Program-made: the position numbers and the translations under genes
The notes under the pieces: model-generated
What the model was told of the DNA's origin: nothing
What the model saw: only the letters and a program-made list of their open reading frames with translations
The model's database searches: none
From: a virus
Length of the DNA: 39,484 bases
Virus record (IMG/VR): IMGVR_UViG_3300046689_000328
Coordinates: 1-39,484 of that record
Direction: 5' to 3' (one strand)
In this document: positions 1-7,720 of the stretch, piece after piece
Layout: the number at the start of each line of letters is the position of its first letter
Numbering within the stretch: the stretch's first letter is position 1

Positions 1-2
1 TG

Positions 3-209
3 GCGGAGAAGGCCATGCGTGCGGATCGGGCGGCGGCGGCGCGCAACGGCACCAATAAGCAAACGGCGCCGCCTCCCCGGGTGCAGCCGCCCGGCACCAA
101 ACAACGCTCGGATACCTCAGCCAGCCAACGCCGCAACAATAAACTCGCAGCTCTGGAACGCAGCGGTTCCGAGAAGGACGCGGTCGCGTACCTGCTCGAG
201 ATCCTCTGA
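3..209 (+). CDS. C-terminal end of a scaffold-like head protein (partial)
   Basis: The reading frame is open to the left edge, so only the last 68 residues are seen. They are Ala/Arg/Gln/Pro-rich and disordered-looking until a short helical end (LERSGSEKDAVAYLLEIL). A charged low-complexity protein ending in a helix directly before the major capsid gene is the usual position and style of a head scaffolding protein, which would be inferred to guide capsid assembly and leave before packaging. A second frame (19-216) is also open but reads as a serine/arginine shadow. The scaffold call is inference from position. Confidence 0.55.
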   Translation, partial: AEKAMRADRAAAARNGTNKQTAPPPRVQPPGTKQRSDTSASQRRNNKLAALERSGSEKDAVAYLLEIL

Positions 210-216
210 AGCCTAG

Positions 217-233
217 GTCAGTTGGCAACTGAC
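217..233 (+). other. Hairpin between scaffold-like gene and capsid gene
   Basis: GTCAGTT and AACTGAC form a perfect 7-bp stem with a 3-nt GGC loop eight bases after the scaffold-like stop. There is no T-run, so it is not a standard terminator; it could be an RNA processing or stability element that lets the capsid message be handled separately. Nothing else is visible between 234 and the capsid ribosome site GGAG at 308-311. Confidence 0.35.
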
Positions 234-322
234 TATCTGACACCGCCCTAAACGCCGCCTGGGCAGCGGCGCCCGCCAGCGCTGGGAAGCGCCGGCATCC
301 CTCTGATGGAGCCTATTTTATC

Positions 323-1279
323 ATGGCAATAATTCCTGGGACCGCCCTGACCTATACGGGACAACCTGGACTCCAAGGTTTGCGCGAGGATCTCTCCAAC
401 ATGATCTACATGATCAGCCCGGAGACGACGCCGTTTCTCAGCAACATCGGCCGCGAGACGTGCGACGCGGTGCTGACCGAATGGCAGACCGACGCGCTCG
501 CCGCCGCCGATGTCGGCAACGCCCAGTTCCAGGGCGACGATATCGCCACTTTCAGCGCCGCGAGCGCGACCGCGAGGCTCGGCAACCGCACCCAGATCAT
601 GCGCAAGACGGTGATCATCTCGGGCACGGTCGACCGGGTTAACAAGGCCGGCCGCAACACCGAGCTGGCGCTGCAGCTCACCAAACGCGGGAAGGAGTTG
701 AAGATCGACACGGAGTCTATCCTCCTCAACAACCAGGCGAAGGTCACCGGCGCCGTTACTACCGCGCCGACCATGGCGGGCGTGCCCGCCTGGATCAAAA
801 CCAACACTAATCACGTCGGCACAAACCCGGTCGGTGACGGCAGCAATATCAGGGTCGACGGTACGCCACGGGCCTTTACCGAGGTGATGCTGAAGGACGC
901 GCTGAAGCAGATATGGACAAATTCGTCCGAGGAGCCGGATGTGCTGATGTGCGGCGGTAGCAACAAATCTGTTGCTTCGTCGTTCACCGGCGGCGCGCAG
1001 AAAACGGTGGATGTCGCTACCAAGAAACTTACGGCGACCGTCGATATCTATGTCGGGGACTTCCACACGATCAACATCATCTCCAATCGCTGGCAGCGCC
1101 CGCGTGACGCTTTTATCTTGAACTGGAACTACTGGGCTGTCGCCTGGCTGCGGCCCACCAGCCAGGTGCCGCTCGCCAAAACCGGCGACGCCGAGAAGCG
1201 GATGCTGATCCAGGAATGCACGTTGATCAGCAAGAATGAAGCAGCGTCTGCGGGCATCTACGACCTCACAACACCATGA
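323..1279 (+). CDS. Major capsid protein, SU10-like (DUF5309 type)
   Basis: This 318-residue protein should form the icosahedral shell. The N-terminal pattern (LREDLSNMIYMISPETTPFL, then an RETC segment), a central stretch in which conserved N-R-T-Q residues precede VIISGTV, and the C-terminal half with DVLMCGG and an NWNYWAVAWLRP segment near the end match what I know of the DUF5309/SU10 major capsid family, and the length is normal. The ATG at 323 has GGAG at 308-311. It follows a scaffold-like gene and is closed by a strong terminator at 1348-1379, as expected for the most heavily expressed virion gene. Family assignment is by eye. Confidence 0.85.
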   Translation: MAIIPGTALTYTGQPGLQGLREDLSNMIYMISPETTPFLSNIGRETCDAVLTEWQTDALAAADVGNAQFQGDDIATFSAASATARLGNRTQIMRKTVIISGTVDRVNKAGRNTELALQLTKRGKELKIDTESILLNNQAKVTGAVTTAPTMAGVPAWIKTNTNHVGTNPVGDGSNIRVDGTPRAFTEVMLKDALKQIWTNSSEEPDVLMCGGSNKSVASSFTGGAQKTVDVATKKLTATVDIYVGDFHTINIISNRWQRPRDAFILNWNYWAVAWLRPTSQVPLAKTGDAEKRMLIQECTLISKNEAASAGIYDLTTP

Positions 1280-1283
1280 CCGC

Positions 1284-1312
1284 TTGGTATTAACTATCGC
1301 AGCCTGTATACT
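1284..1312 (+). promoter_or_regulatory. Sigma70-like promoter after the capsid gene
   Basis: TTGGTA (1284-1289) and TATACT (1307-1312) are separated by exactly 17 bases, close to the sigma70 consensus. Transcription would begin near 1319, only about 30 bases before the terminator stem at 1348. It either makes a short RNA or supplies readthrough to the downstream tail genes. Confidence 0.45.
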
Positions 1313-1318
1313 CCCGTT

Positions 1319-1379
1319 ATAGCGTCATTACCACGCTAAACCAACCAGGGCGGTCCATCGCGGGCCGCCCTTTTCTTTT
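1319..1379 (+). ncRNA. Candidate ~60-nt two-hairpin small RNA
   Basis: Between the predicted start site and the terminator T-run, the sequence folds into a 5' hairpin (TAGCGT 1320-1325 with ACGCTA 1333-1338, 7-nt loop) and the terminator hairpin (1348-1370). A promoter, a 5' hairpin beginning at the start site and a Rho-independent terminator with no reading frame between them form a small-RNA layout. It could equally be an attenuated leader for 1393-1827. No expression evidence is available. Confidence 0.35.
1348..1379 (+). terminator. Intrinsic terminator downstream of capsid gene
   Basis: A 9-bp stem, GGGCGGTCC (1348-1356) with GGGCCGCCC (1362-1370) including one T-G pair, has a 5-nt loop and is followed directly by TTTTCTTTT. 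This is the clearest Rho-independent terminator in the window and separates the capsid transcript from the tail genes. Confidence 0.85.
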
Positions 1380-1392
1380 GGGACACGCGGCG

Positions 1393-1827
1393 ATGATGAA
1401 TGTGCTGGACCTCCTGAACTATCGCCTGAGCGCCCAAGGCCGGAGCTTTGCCGACATTGATCCGGCGGTGCGGGAGATGATCCAGGGCAGCTCGCCGGGA
1501 TTTCAAACGCCACCAGGAGTATCGCCCAGCCTGCCCTTGGTGGTGCAGGACTCCATCGGCAACCGGCCCAGCTACGGCGAGGGGGAGATCATGGCGCCGT
1601 CGCAATGGTGGAACCCAGCGGTTGGCGGGCAGCTTAAGATGAGCGGCCCGCAGCGTGAGGAGCACTTGTCGTTTGATCTGTCCGATACCCGCGATAAAGG
1701 GAATTGGCCGGTTGTGCGCGAGGGCGAGTACGCATCAAGGCGCCCCCCGGAATTCTCGCCATTTGCCGATCCGCTTAACCAACTGCTGACGCGGCTCGGG
1801 CAGCGGGCCCCGCTCGCGCTCTACTAA
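1393..1827 (+). CDS. Hypothetical virion-region protein
   Basis: A 144-residue protein, mostly polar with several Pro/Gly-rich stretches, no membrane segment and no motif that I recognise. A TTG at 1378 is possible but lies in the terminator T-run; ATG 1393 (or 1396) is preceded by GGGA at 1380-1383 and is preferred. It lies between the capsid gene and the head-tail adaptor, so a minor head or neck role is possible, but that is position only. Confidence 0.6.
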   Translation: MMNVLDLLNYRLSAQGRSFADIDPAVREMIQGSSPGFQTPPGVSPSLPLVVQDSIGNRPSYGEGEIMAPSQWWNPAVGGQLKMSGPQREEHLSFDLSDTRDKGNWPVVREGEYASRRPPEFSPFADPLNQLLTRLGQRAPLALY

Positions 1828-1837
1828 CGAGGAAGTC

Positions 1838-2161
1838 ATGCCGATCCTGTTCGACACCGACCCCGAATACGGGGCCTACGAGACATTCGATTACGACAAC
1901 GACAATGGCCGCGTCACGATCCGCCGGATCTGCGACGTGCAGCCGATCATCGACCGCAACAAGGAATTGCAGAACCACAGCGATTGCTGGAACGAGGCGA
2001 AAGACATGCGCCTGGCGGCCAGCATTCCGAACGAGGTGGCGCTGATGTGGCTCAATGACTACGGCATCAACTGCTGGCGCAAGGAACACTGGCCGGCGGT
2101 AAAAAAGCTATTAAATTCAAACGAGTGGAAGTATTTACGTACGAATACGTTTTACCTATGA
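1838..2161 (+). CDS. Hypothetical neck-region protein
   Basis: A 107-residue protein with a good ribosome site (AGGAAG 1830-1834). It is rich in Asp/Asn and Trp and ends in a motif with HWPAVKKLLNSNEWKYLRT, a pattern that I associate with small conserved proteins near phage capsid genes but cannot name. Its stop overlaps the next start (ATGA at 2158-2161), so the two are translationally coupled. Function unknown. Confidence 0.7.
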   Translation: MPILFDTDPEYGAYETFDYDNDNGRVTIRRICDVQPIIDRNKELQNHSDCWNEAKDMRLAASIPNEVALMWLNDYGINCWRKEHWPAVKKLLNSNEWKYLRTNTFYL

Positions 2162-2352
2162 AGCCCGACACCAACAAACACCGCCTCTACAACGCGCTGA
2201 AGCGGCTGGTGACCGAGGCGGAACACGATCTGCCGCAGGATAACATTCCGAACGATGTCCTGTTGTGCGTGATCCCGCTGGCGGCGATGGAGGAGGCTTA
2301 CGCCGCGCTGCGCTCTGCCCGCCTCAACCGACGAGACCCCGATGCCGCTTGA
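2158..2352 (+). CDS. Small hypothetical protein
   Basis: A 64-residue, probably helical protein. The frame is open further upstream (to 2125), but ATG 2158 forms an ATGA overlap with the preceding stop and is the likely start. It overlaps the adaptor gene by 11 bases. There is no recognisable motif; it contains NALKRLVTEAEHDL and two hydrophobic helices' worth of Leu/Val/Ala. Role unknown, within the head-tail connection cluster. Confidence 0.6.
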   Translation: MKPDTNKHRLYNALKRLVTEAEHDLPQDNIPNDVLLCVIPLAAMEEAYAALRSARLNRRDPDAA

Positions 2353-3025
2353 CACCTATGACGGCCTGAAGACGGCAGTGCTGGAGTGGCTGGGCCGCCC
2401 GGCCGACCGGCTGCTGGTCGATCACGTCCCCGATATGGTGACACTTTTCGAGGCCGAAGCCCGCCCGCGGCTGCGCACGATCGGCGGCGAGGGGATGGAG
2501 ATCCTCTACACCTCGCCCGGCTATCCGGATCTGGCGATGCCGGCGGACTTCGCCGAATTGCGCCACGCGATGCTGGTGGATCTCGCGGTGCCGCTCGATT
2601 TCATGGCTCCCGTGGAGGCGGCGCGCTATGTCTGCGTCGCCGGCATCCCGCAGTTCTATACGATCTACGGCAGCACCGACGATTCGGTACCCTGCTCGCC
2701 AGGCGGCAGCAACATCCAGATGCGCCTCACTCCACCACCCGACAGCAGCTACACCGTCAGCGTCACGTACCTGCGTGGCTTGCCGGCGCTATCGGCGGCC
2801 AACCCGAGCAACTGGCTGCTGAAAGCCTCGCCCACGGCATACCTGTTCGGGACCCTCTTGGAGGCCGCGGCCTTTATCGGCCACGACGAGCGCGTGCCGC
2901 TATGGGCGCAGCGCCGCGAGGCGGCGTTCGCGGCCCTGGAGCGCGCCGACATCAAAGCGCGCTGGGGCGGGCCATTGCAGGTGCGGCCGGACATGGCGAT
3001 GCGCGTGCGCGGCGGGACGCTGTGA
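2342..3025 (+). CDS. Head-tail adaptor protein (SU10 adaptor-like)
   Basis: A 227-residue protein. The N-terminal helix-rich part (YDGLKTAVLEWLGR, then a VTLFEAEARPRLR segment), the middle with YPDLAMPADFAELRHAML, and an AYLFGTLLEAAAFIGHDERV helix near the end match the adaptor family found in SU10-like and related short-tailed phages. The adaptor binds the portal ring and provides the platform for the tail nozzle. Its stop overlaps the next start (GTGA at 3022-3025), linking it to the nozzle-like gene, which fits. The family match is by eye. Confidence 0.75.
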   Translation: MPLDTYDGLKTAVLEWLGRPADRLLVDHVPDMVTLFEAEARPRLRTIGGEGMEILYTSPGYPDLAMPADFAELRHAMLVDLAVPLDFMAPVEAARYVCVAGIPQFYTIYGSTDDSVPCSPGGSNIQMRLTPPPDSSYTVSVTYLRGLPALSAANPSNWLLKASPTAYLFGTLLEAAAFIGHDERVPLWAQRREAAFAALERADIKARWGGPLQVRPDMAMRVRGGTL

Positions 3026-4617
3026 CCATCGTCCCGTTCCCCGAATGGCTGCCGGACCAGCCGGATTTCGCCAGCGCGGGCGCGCCGGTCATCAAGAACT
3101 GCGTGCCGGCGACCAAGGCCTCTTATGGCCCGATGCCGACGCCGCAGCCCTACTCGACCAACACGCTGGCTGGGCGCTGCCAGGGCAGCTACGTCATCCG
3201 CGACGTCACCGGCGCGCCCTACATCTACGCCGGCGACGCCACCACGCTGTACCGGATGCCGCCGGCCGACAACGCCTTTGCCAATGTCAGCCGGACCAGT
3301 GGCGGCGCTTATAACACCCCACCCCCGAGCGCCGGCGGGTTCTGGTCGATGACCGCTTTCGGCAACCGCATCATCGCCAGCAATTACACCGACCCGATCC
3401 AGAGCATGCTGCTCAGCGATACCAATTTTGCCGCCCTGTCGCCGGATGCGCCAAAGGCTAAGTTTGTGACGACGGTCAAAGACTTTGTCTTCGCCGCTAA
3501 CGTCTTTAGCTCGGTCGATGGCGCGGTGCCCTATAGGGTGCATTGGTCGGGGCTTGGACAGCCGGATCAGTGGCCACTCCCAGGATCTGTAACCGCGCTG
3601 GAGCTGCAGTCTGATTACCAGGATTTGCAGCAACAGGACCTGGGCGCCATCACCGGCATGGTCGCCGGCTTCATCGGCGGGTCCGATGTTGCGATCTTCT
3701 GCGAGAGCGGTCTGTGGAGCGGCAACTATGTCGGCCCGCCGACCCTGTTCAATTTCCGCGTCATTGCCGGCGCCCCGGGGACGATGTCGCCACTCTCGAT
3801 CGTGCCGGGCCGGATGCGGACGGCGGCGGGCAGCGCGGCCCAGGTAGCGATGTATCTCTCCGAGAGCGGTTTTCAGGCTTTCGACGGCGCTGTCGCCATC
3901 CCGTTCGGCGCGGGCAAATTCGATAACGAGTTCTTCCGCGAGCTGAACGGCGCCTGGATCGGCTATGTCCAGGGCGTCGCCGACCCGGGCAGTAACCTCG
4001 TTTACTGGGCCTTTGCCTCCGAGACCTCGACCGACGGCTTGTTCGACCGGCTGCTGGTCTACAACTGGGACCTGGCGCGGGCAGTCATCTGTGAACTCGA
4101 GCCCGGCGGTTTGGCCGACCAGCGCAGCGAGTGGCTGACCCGAGGTCTTTTCAACGCCAACGACCACACGCTCGACACGATCGACAGCTTCGGCGACCTC
4201 GACACCGTCCAGCCGCCGTTCGACGATCCGTTCTGGGCCGGCACCACAGCCGGCCGGCTTACGACGTTCGCGCCCGACCACCGCCTCCACACCTGGGTGG
4301 GTCCGGCGATGGCGCCGACCCTGGACCTGCCCGAGACGCAACCGTTTCCCGGCCGCCGCGCCTGGGTGACAAACGCCCGGCCGCTGATCGACGCCGGCGA
4401 CATCGATGACATCGCAACCGTCCAGGTCGGGGTGCGCGAGCGGCTGACGCAACCTGTCGTGTGGTCGGCCCAGATCCCGGTCAACATCCTGGGCGACTGC
4501 CCGCAGCGCATCACCGGGCGCTACGTCCGGATGCGGTTCGCCATGGCGCGGGGCGTTAATTTCCAGGCGTTGCAGGGGCTCGACATCGACGTCGTCCCGG
4601 AGGGCAAGCTGCGTTGA
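3022..4617 (+). CDS. Tail nozzle / tail tubular-like protein
   Basis: A 531-residue protein. The frame is open further left, but the GTG at 3022 overlapping the adaptor stop is the natural start. The opening (FPEWLPDQPDFASAGAPVIK, then a short N-C-V-P segment) and a long beta-rich body with repeated aromatic strands (YIYAGDATTLYRM, FAANVFSSVDGAVPYRVHWS, AIFCESGLWSGNY) are typical of beta-propeller nozzle proteins that close short phage tails and stabilise packaged DNA (the functional place of P22 gp10 or T7 gp12). It directly follows the adaptor. It has no enzyme motif. Confidence 0.75.
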   Translation: MTIVPFPEWLPDQPDFASAGAPVIKNCVPATKASYGPMPTPQPYSTNTLAGRCQGSYVIRDVTGAPYIYAGDATTLYRMPPADNAFANVSRTSGGAYNTPPPSAGGFWSMTAFGNRIIASNYTDPIQSMLLSDTNFAALSPDAPKAKFVTTVKDFVFAANVFSSVDGAVPYRVHWSGLGQPDQWPLPGSVTALELQSDYQDLQQQDLGAITGMVAGFIGGSDVAIFCESGLWSGNYVGPPTLFNFRVIAGAPGTMSPLSIVPGRMRTAAGSAAQVAMYLSESGFQAFDGAVAIPFGAGKFDNEFFRELNGAWIGYVQGVADPGSNLVYWAFASETSTDGLFDRLLVYNWDLARAVICELEPGGLADQRSEWLTRGLFNANDHTLDTIDSFGDLDTVQPPFDDPFWAGTTAGRLTTFAPDHRLHTWVGPAMAPTLDLPETQPFPGRRAWVTNARPLIDAGDIDDIATVQVGVRERLTQPVVWSAQIPVNILGDCPQRITGRYVRMRFAMARGVNFQALQGLDIDVVPEGKLR

Positions 4618-4907
4618 GCGCCAACTCGCCGCCCGCCGCCGTCACCGTATCGGTGGCGCCGAACGATGTGCAAAGCAACTGGTGGTCCTGGCTGCAATCG
4701 ATGGCGGCGGCGATCAATCAGCTCGCTGCCTGGGCCAACCGGCCGCAACTGGTACCCCTCACCGTAGATACGCTGCCGGCGGGTGTGCTCCCCGGCACGC
4801 TGGCTTACGTGACCGACAGCACCACGTCCACGGGGGTGGTCGGGTCGGGCGGCGGCACTACCCCGGTGCTGTGTTGGTTCAACGGCACCGACTGGATCAT
4901 TTTGTGA
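4614..4907 (+). CDS. Small tail protein with C-terminal NGT-W module
   Basis: A 97-residue protein that starts with TTG overlapping the nozzle stop (TTGA). The N-terminal part has a Trp-rich helix (SNWWSWLQSMAAAINQLAAW). The end has a GGG, a PV pair, then CWFNGTDWIIL, which resembles the end of the tailspike-like protein at 37157-38581 (YCNGTNWVAY). Such ends occur on phage fibres and may form a cap or trimerisation fold. It may bridge nozzle and fibres; that role is inference. Confidence 0.6.
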   Translation: MSANSPPAAVTVSVAPNDVQSNWWSWLQSMAAAINQLAAWANRPQLVPLTVDTLPAGVLPGTLAYVTDSTTSTGVVGSGGGTTPVLCWFNGTDWIIL

Positions 4908-5371
4908 GCCTGACCACTTGGGAAACCGGGGCAGCGCCGACAGCGCTCCCCGGCAGGGCGATCGTGCGCCTGCCGCCGGTCGAGGAGCTGGCGCTGCGCT
5001 GGCGCGAGGCCGAGCCGCTGATTGCCAAGGCTACCCGCCGCACCGGCTGTTACGAGCCGATCGACCTCCTCGCTCTCGCCGTCGCCGGCAAGTTCGGGAT
5101 GTGGTTCTGCGAAGCGGTGCCCGGCCAGCTTGATGCGGTGATCGTCGCCGAGGTGGTGACCTATCCCCGCCGGCGGGTGCTCGAGGTGCTGTTCGGCGGC
5201 GGCGGCAACATGCGGACCTGGATCGGCCCGGCGGTGGCGGCGATCGACCGGCACGCGCGGGAATTGGGCTGCACTCACGTCGCCTGCTGCGGCCGCGCGG
5301 GATGGGTCCGCGCGTGGGGCGCCGAATTGACGGGGGACGTGATCATGGTCCGGGAGCTGACGCATGTCTAA
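4904..5371 (+). CDS. GNAT-fold-like internal virion protein
   Basis: A 155-residue protein starting at GTG 4904, which overlaps the preceding stop (GTGA); the frame is open further upstream but that part shadows other genes. The order of a FGMWFCEA strand, a VIVAEVVTYPRRRVLEV strand, GGGGNMRTWIGP followed by a helix, and a final strand with CCGRAGW looks like an N-acetyltransferase fold. T7 gp13 and similar phage proteins in this position also resemble this fold without known activity. It overlaps the next gene by 8 bases. Acetylation of a substrate is not implied. Confidence 0.6.
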   Translation: MSLTTWETGAAPTALPGRAIVRLPPVEELALRWREAEPLIAKATRRTGCYEPIDLLALAVAGKFGMWFCEAVPGQLDAVIVAEVVTYPRRRVLEVLFGGGGNMRTWIGPAVAAIDRHARELGCTHVACCGRAGWVRAWGAELTGDVIMVRELTHV

Positions 5372-7229
5372 GGGCTCGAAGCCCGCCGGCACGACCACCC
5401 AAACCACCATTAACCCGACGCAGCAGGCGCAGCTCCCGTACCTGCAGCAGGGCTGGGGTTCGGCGCAGAATTTATACAATCAGCAGCCGGTGATGCCGTA
5501 CTACCCCGGCGCCACCATGGCACCGTGGAACCCGGCGGTGCAGCAGGGCTACCAAGACATCTACAATACCGGCGCATCGATTGATCAGGGCCTGCGACCA
5601 CAGACAAATGCCGCTTACAACACCGCCGTCACCGGCGGCTACGGGGTGAATAACTCGCCGGCTTACGGCACCTACCAGAGCTTCGCCCAAGGCACCAACC
5701 CCAACCAGCAGAACCTCGCCAACCTGCAGAACACCGCGCTCAACAGCGGCAACTATTACGCCAATGCCGTCGGCGGTTACGCCAACCCGCTGATGGGGCT
5801 CGCCAATGCCGCCGGTGGCGGCAATCTCGGCCTGTCGGCACTGGGAGGGGTCGCGCAGGGGCAGGGCGCCGGCATGCAGCAACTCGCGCAGACGGCAGGC
5901 GGCGCATACCTCAACAGCAACCCCTACCTGGCCGCCATGGTGCAGGCGGCGGCGGACCCGGTGACCCGCAACTACCAGACCGCGACCGCGCCGCTGACCG
6001 ATTACAACTTCGCCAATGCCGGCCGCTACGGCTCCGGCGCGATGCTCGGCGCGCGCAGCACCAACGAGCTGAACCTGGGCAAGACGCTCGCCGATCAGTC
6101 GAGCAACCTCTACGGCCAGAACTACAGCAACGAGCGCGCCCGGCAGGATGCTGCGGCATCGTCTTATGCTGGCCTGCAGGCCCAGGCCGGGCAGGGCTAC
6201 GGCAACCTCTACAACCAGGGTCTCGGTCTCGGAATGCAGGGCGCGCTCAACGCCGCCAACGTCACCAACCAGGCCGGCAACCAGTACAGCCAGGGGCTGA
6301 ACTCGGCGCAGAACGCGATCCAGCAACTGATGGCGAGCCAGCAATACGGCGCGACCGGGTTGCAGGGCGGCTACCAGTCGGGCAACAGCGCCGCTATCCA
6401 GGCGCTGGGTCAATACCCGCAATTCGCCCAGGCGCAGTTCATCCCGGCGCGCTCGGCGCTGGAGGCGGGGCAGGGCCTGACGGCGATGGATCAGGCCACC
6501 ATCGCCGACCAGATGAAGCGCTACTACGGCGAGCAGAACGCGCCGTGGGACACGCTGGCTAAGTACATGAGCAGCATCGGGCAGCCGACGACCGGGTCGC
6601 ACAGCGACACTTCGCCGTATTTCCAGAACCAGACCGCCAACCTGCTGAGCGGCCTCGGCGGCACGCTGGGGATCGGCCAGCAACTGTTCGGCGGCAGCAG
6701 CAGCAGCGGCGGGTTGCTGGGCGGGTTGTTTGGCGGTGGCGGGGCCGCCTCAGCGGCTCCGTGGGCGCTGGATGCGGCTGGGGCCGCGGTCCCACTTGAC
6801 GCGGCGGCGCTGGCCGGCTCGGCGGCGATAGACTTCGGTGGTGGGGCTGCTGCCGCCGCCGCGCCTATGGCTTTCTGGATTATCTGCACCGAGCTGATGC
6901 GCCAAAAGAAGATGCCGAAGCGCTATTGGCTGACGGGGTCGCAGGCGTTTGCCGGCTATCCGGAGGCCGTCAAGCGCGGCTACTACGTCTGGGCAATCCC
7001 GAGCGTGTCCCATCTGCGCCGGCAACCCGACAGCCTTTACTCACGCTTCCTCGGCAAAGTGTTTGGCTGGCGCGCCGAAGACCTGGCCGCCCGGGCCGGC
7101 GTCGTGGGCGCCCGCAAGCTGTGGCGGGGGCGGTCGGTGACGGCGGCGCTGTGGCTGCCGTGCCTGGCGCTGGGAGCGCTCGTCCCCGAACAGGACTGGC
7201 GCTCCGTTTACCGCGAGCAAACCACATGA
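5364..7229 (+). CDS. Ejection / internal virion protein, Gln-Asn-Gly-Ala rich
   Basis: A 621-residue protein. Residues 1-430 are very rich in Gln, Asn, Gly, Ala and Tyr and likely form long helices with few charges. Residues about 440-510 are Gly/Ala/Ser-rich and hydrophobic. The last ~110 residues form a compact domain with WIICTELMRQKKMPKRYWLT, then AYY/YVWAIPSVSHLRR-like aromatic motifs, seen at the end of DNA-transfer or tail proteins of other short-tailed phages. I infer a protein carried in the head or tail and ejected with DNA. The ATG at 5364 overlaps the previous gene by 8 bases. Confidence 0.6.
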   Translation: MSKGSKPAGTTTQTTINPTQQAQLPYLQQGWGSAQNLYNQQPVMPYYPGATMAPWNPAVQQGYQDIYNTGASIDQGLRPQTNAAYNTAVTGGYGVNNSPAYGTYQSFAQGTNPNQQNLANLQNTALNSGNYYANAVGGYANPLMGLANAAGGGNLGLSALGGVAQGQGAGMQQLAQTAGGAYLNSNPYLAAMVQAAADPVTRNYQTATAPLTDYNFANAGRYGSGAMLGARSTNELNLGKTLADQSSNLYGQNYSNERARQDAAASSYAGLQAQAGQGYGNLYNQGLGLGMQGALNAANVTNQAGNQYSQGLNSAQNAIQQLMASQQYGATGLQGGYQSGNSAAIQALGQYPQFAQAQFIPARSALEAGQGLTAMDQATIADQMKRYYGEQNAPWDTLAKYMSSIGQPTTGSHSDTSPYFQNQTANLLSGLGGTLGIGQQLFGGSSSSGGLLGGLFGGGGAASAAPWALDAAGAAVPLDAAALAGSAAIDFGGGAAAAAAPMAFWIICTELMRQKKMPKRYWLTGSQAFAGYPEAVKRGYYVWAIPSVSHLRRQPDSLYSRFLGKVFGWRAEDLAARAGVVGARKLWRGRSVTAALWLPCLALGALVPEQDWRSVYREQTT

Positions 7230-7720
7230 CGCCACTGCCCGAGCCGGCCGGCGATATTCGCGCGCAACTCGCTGCAGCAATGGACTCGGGGCATCCGAAA
7301 CGGGCGGCGTTCCTGGTGCCGGCAAACGCCGTTCGGATGCCGTGCGCGCCGGATGCTCACATCGTGCCGCGCCCCGAGGGTGTGCTCATCACATTGGACG
7401 CAGACCTGGCGCGCACATTCCGGCGCGCTCCAAGCGAGGCCGTCGCCTTCGACCGGGTGATGGCGGCAATCCTCGGCTACCCGGAGGACAAGGCGCTGGT
7501 CGTCTCGCGGTGTGGCGGCAGACCCGTGGAGAACTCGCGCGCGGTCCAGGCGCGTGATGGCAATGGCTGGGTCGTCACTGAGACCTTCGCGAGCCCGGCC
7601 GGTCTTGATGCGGCCCGCAAGGCGATGCAAGAGCACGTCCCTCCGGGTGGCGGACTGGTGGAGCTGACGGCGACCGAGGCGATCAGCCGGCGCGTGCTGC
7701 TGTGGGAGGCGGGGCAATAA
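7226..7720 (+). CDS. Hypothetical virion-region protein
   Basis: A 164-residue soluble protein beginning at the ATG that overlaps the previous stop (ATGA). It has an N-terminal part with GHPKRAAFLVPANA and DLARTFRRAP and a C-terminal part with VQARDGNGWVVTETFASP and PPGGGLVELT. I recognise no catalytic motif. It lies between the ejection protein and the S74 fibre and overlaps the fibre start by one base (TAATG), so it is probably made with them and may be structural. Confidence 0.65.
   Translation: MTPLPEPAGDIRAQLAAAMDSGHPKRAAFLVPANAVRMPCAPDAHIVPRPEGVLITLDADLARTFRRAPSEAVAFDRVMAAILGYPEDKALVVSRCGGRPVENSRAVQARDGNGWVVTETFASPAGLDAARKAMQEHVPPGGGLVELTATEAISRRVLLWEAGQ

Noticed and set aside
2749-4452. 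A 567-codon minus-strand open frame opposite the nozzle gene
   Set aside because: Its product is Arg/Gly/Asp low-complexity typical of antisense frames in GC-rich genes; the plus-strand frame has a coherent beta-rich protein and start/stop coupling on both sides.
5472-6683. A 403-codon minus-strand open frame
   Set aside because: It mirrors the Gln/Asn/Gly-rich ejection protein codons; Arg/Val/Leu-rich shadow without a ribosome site.
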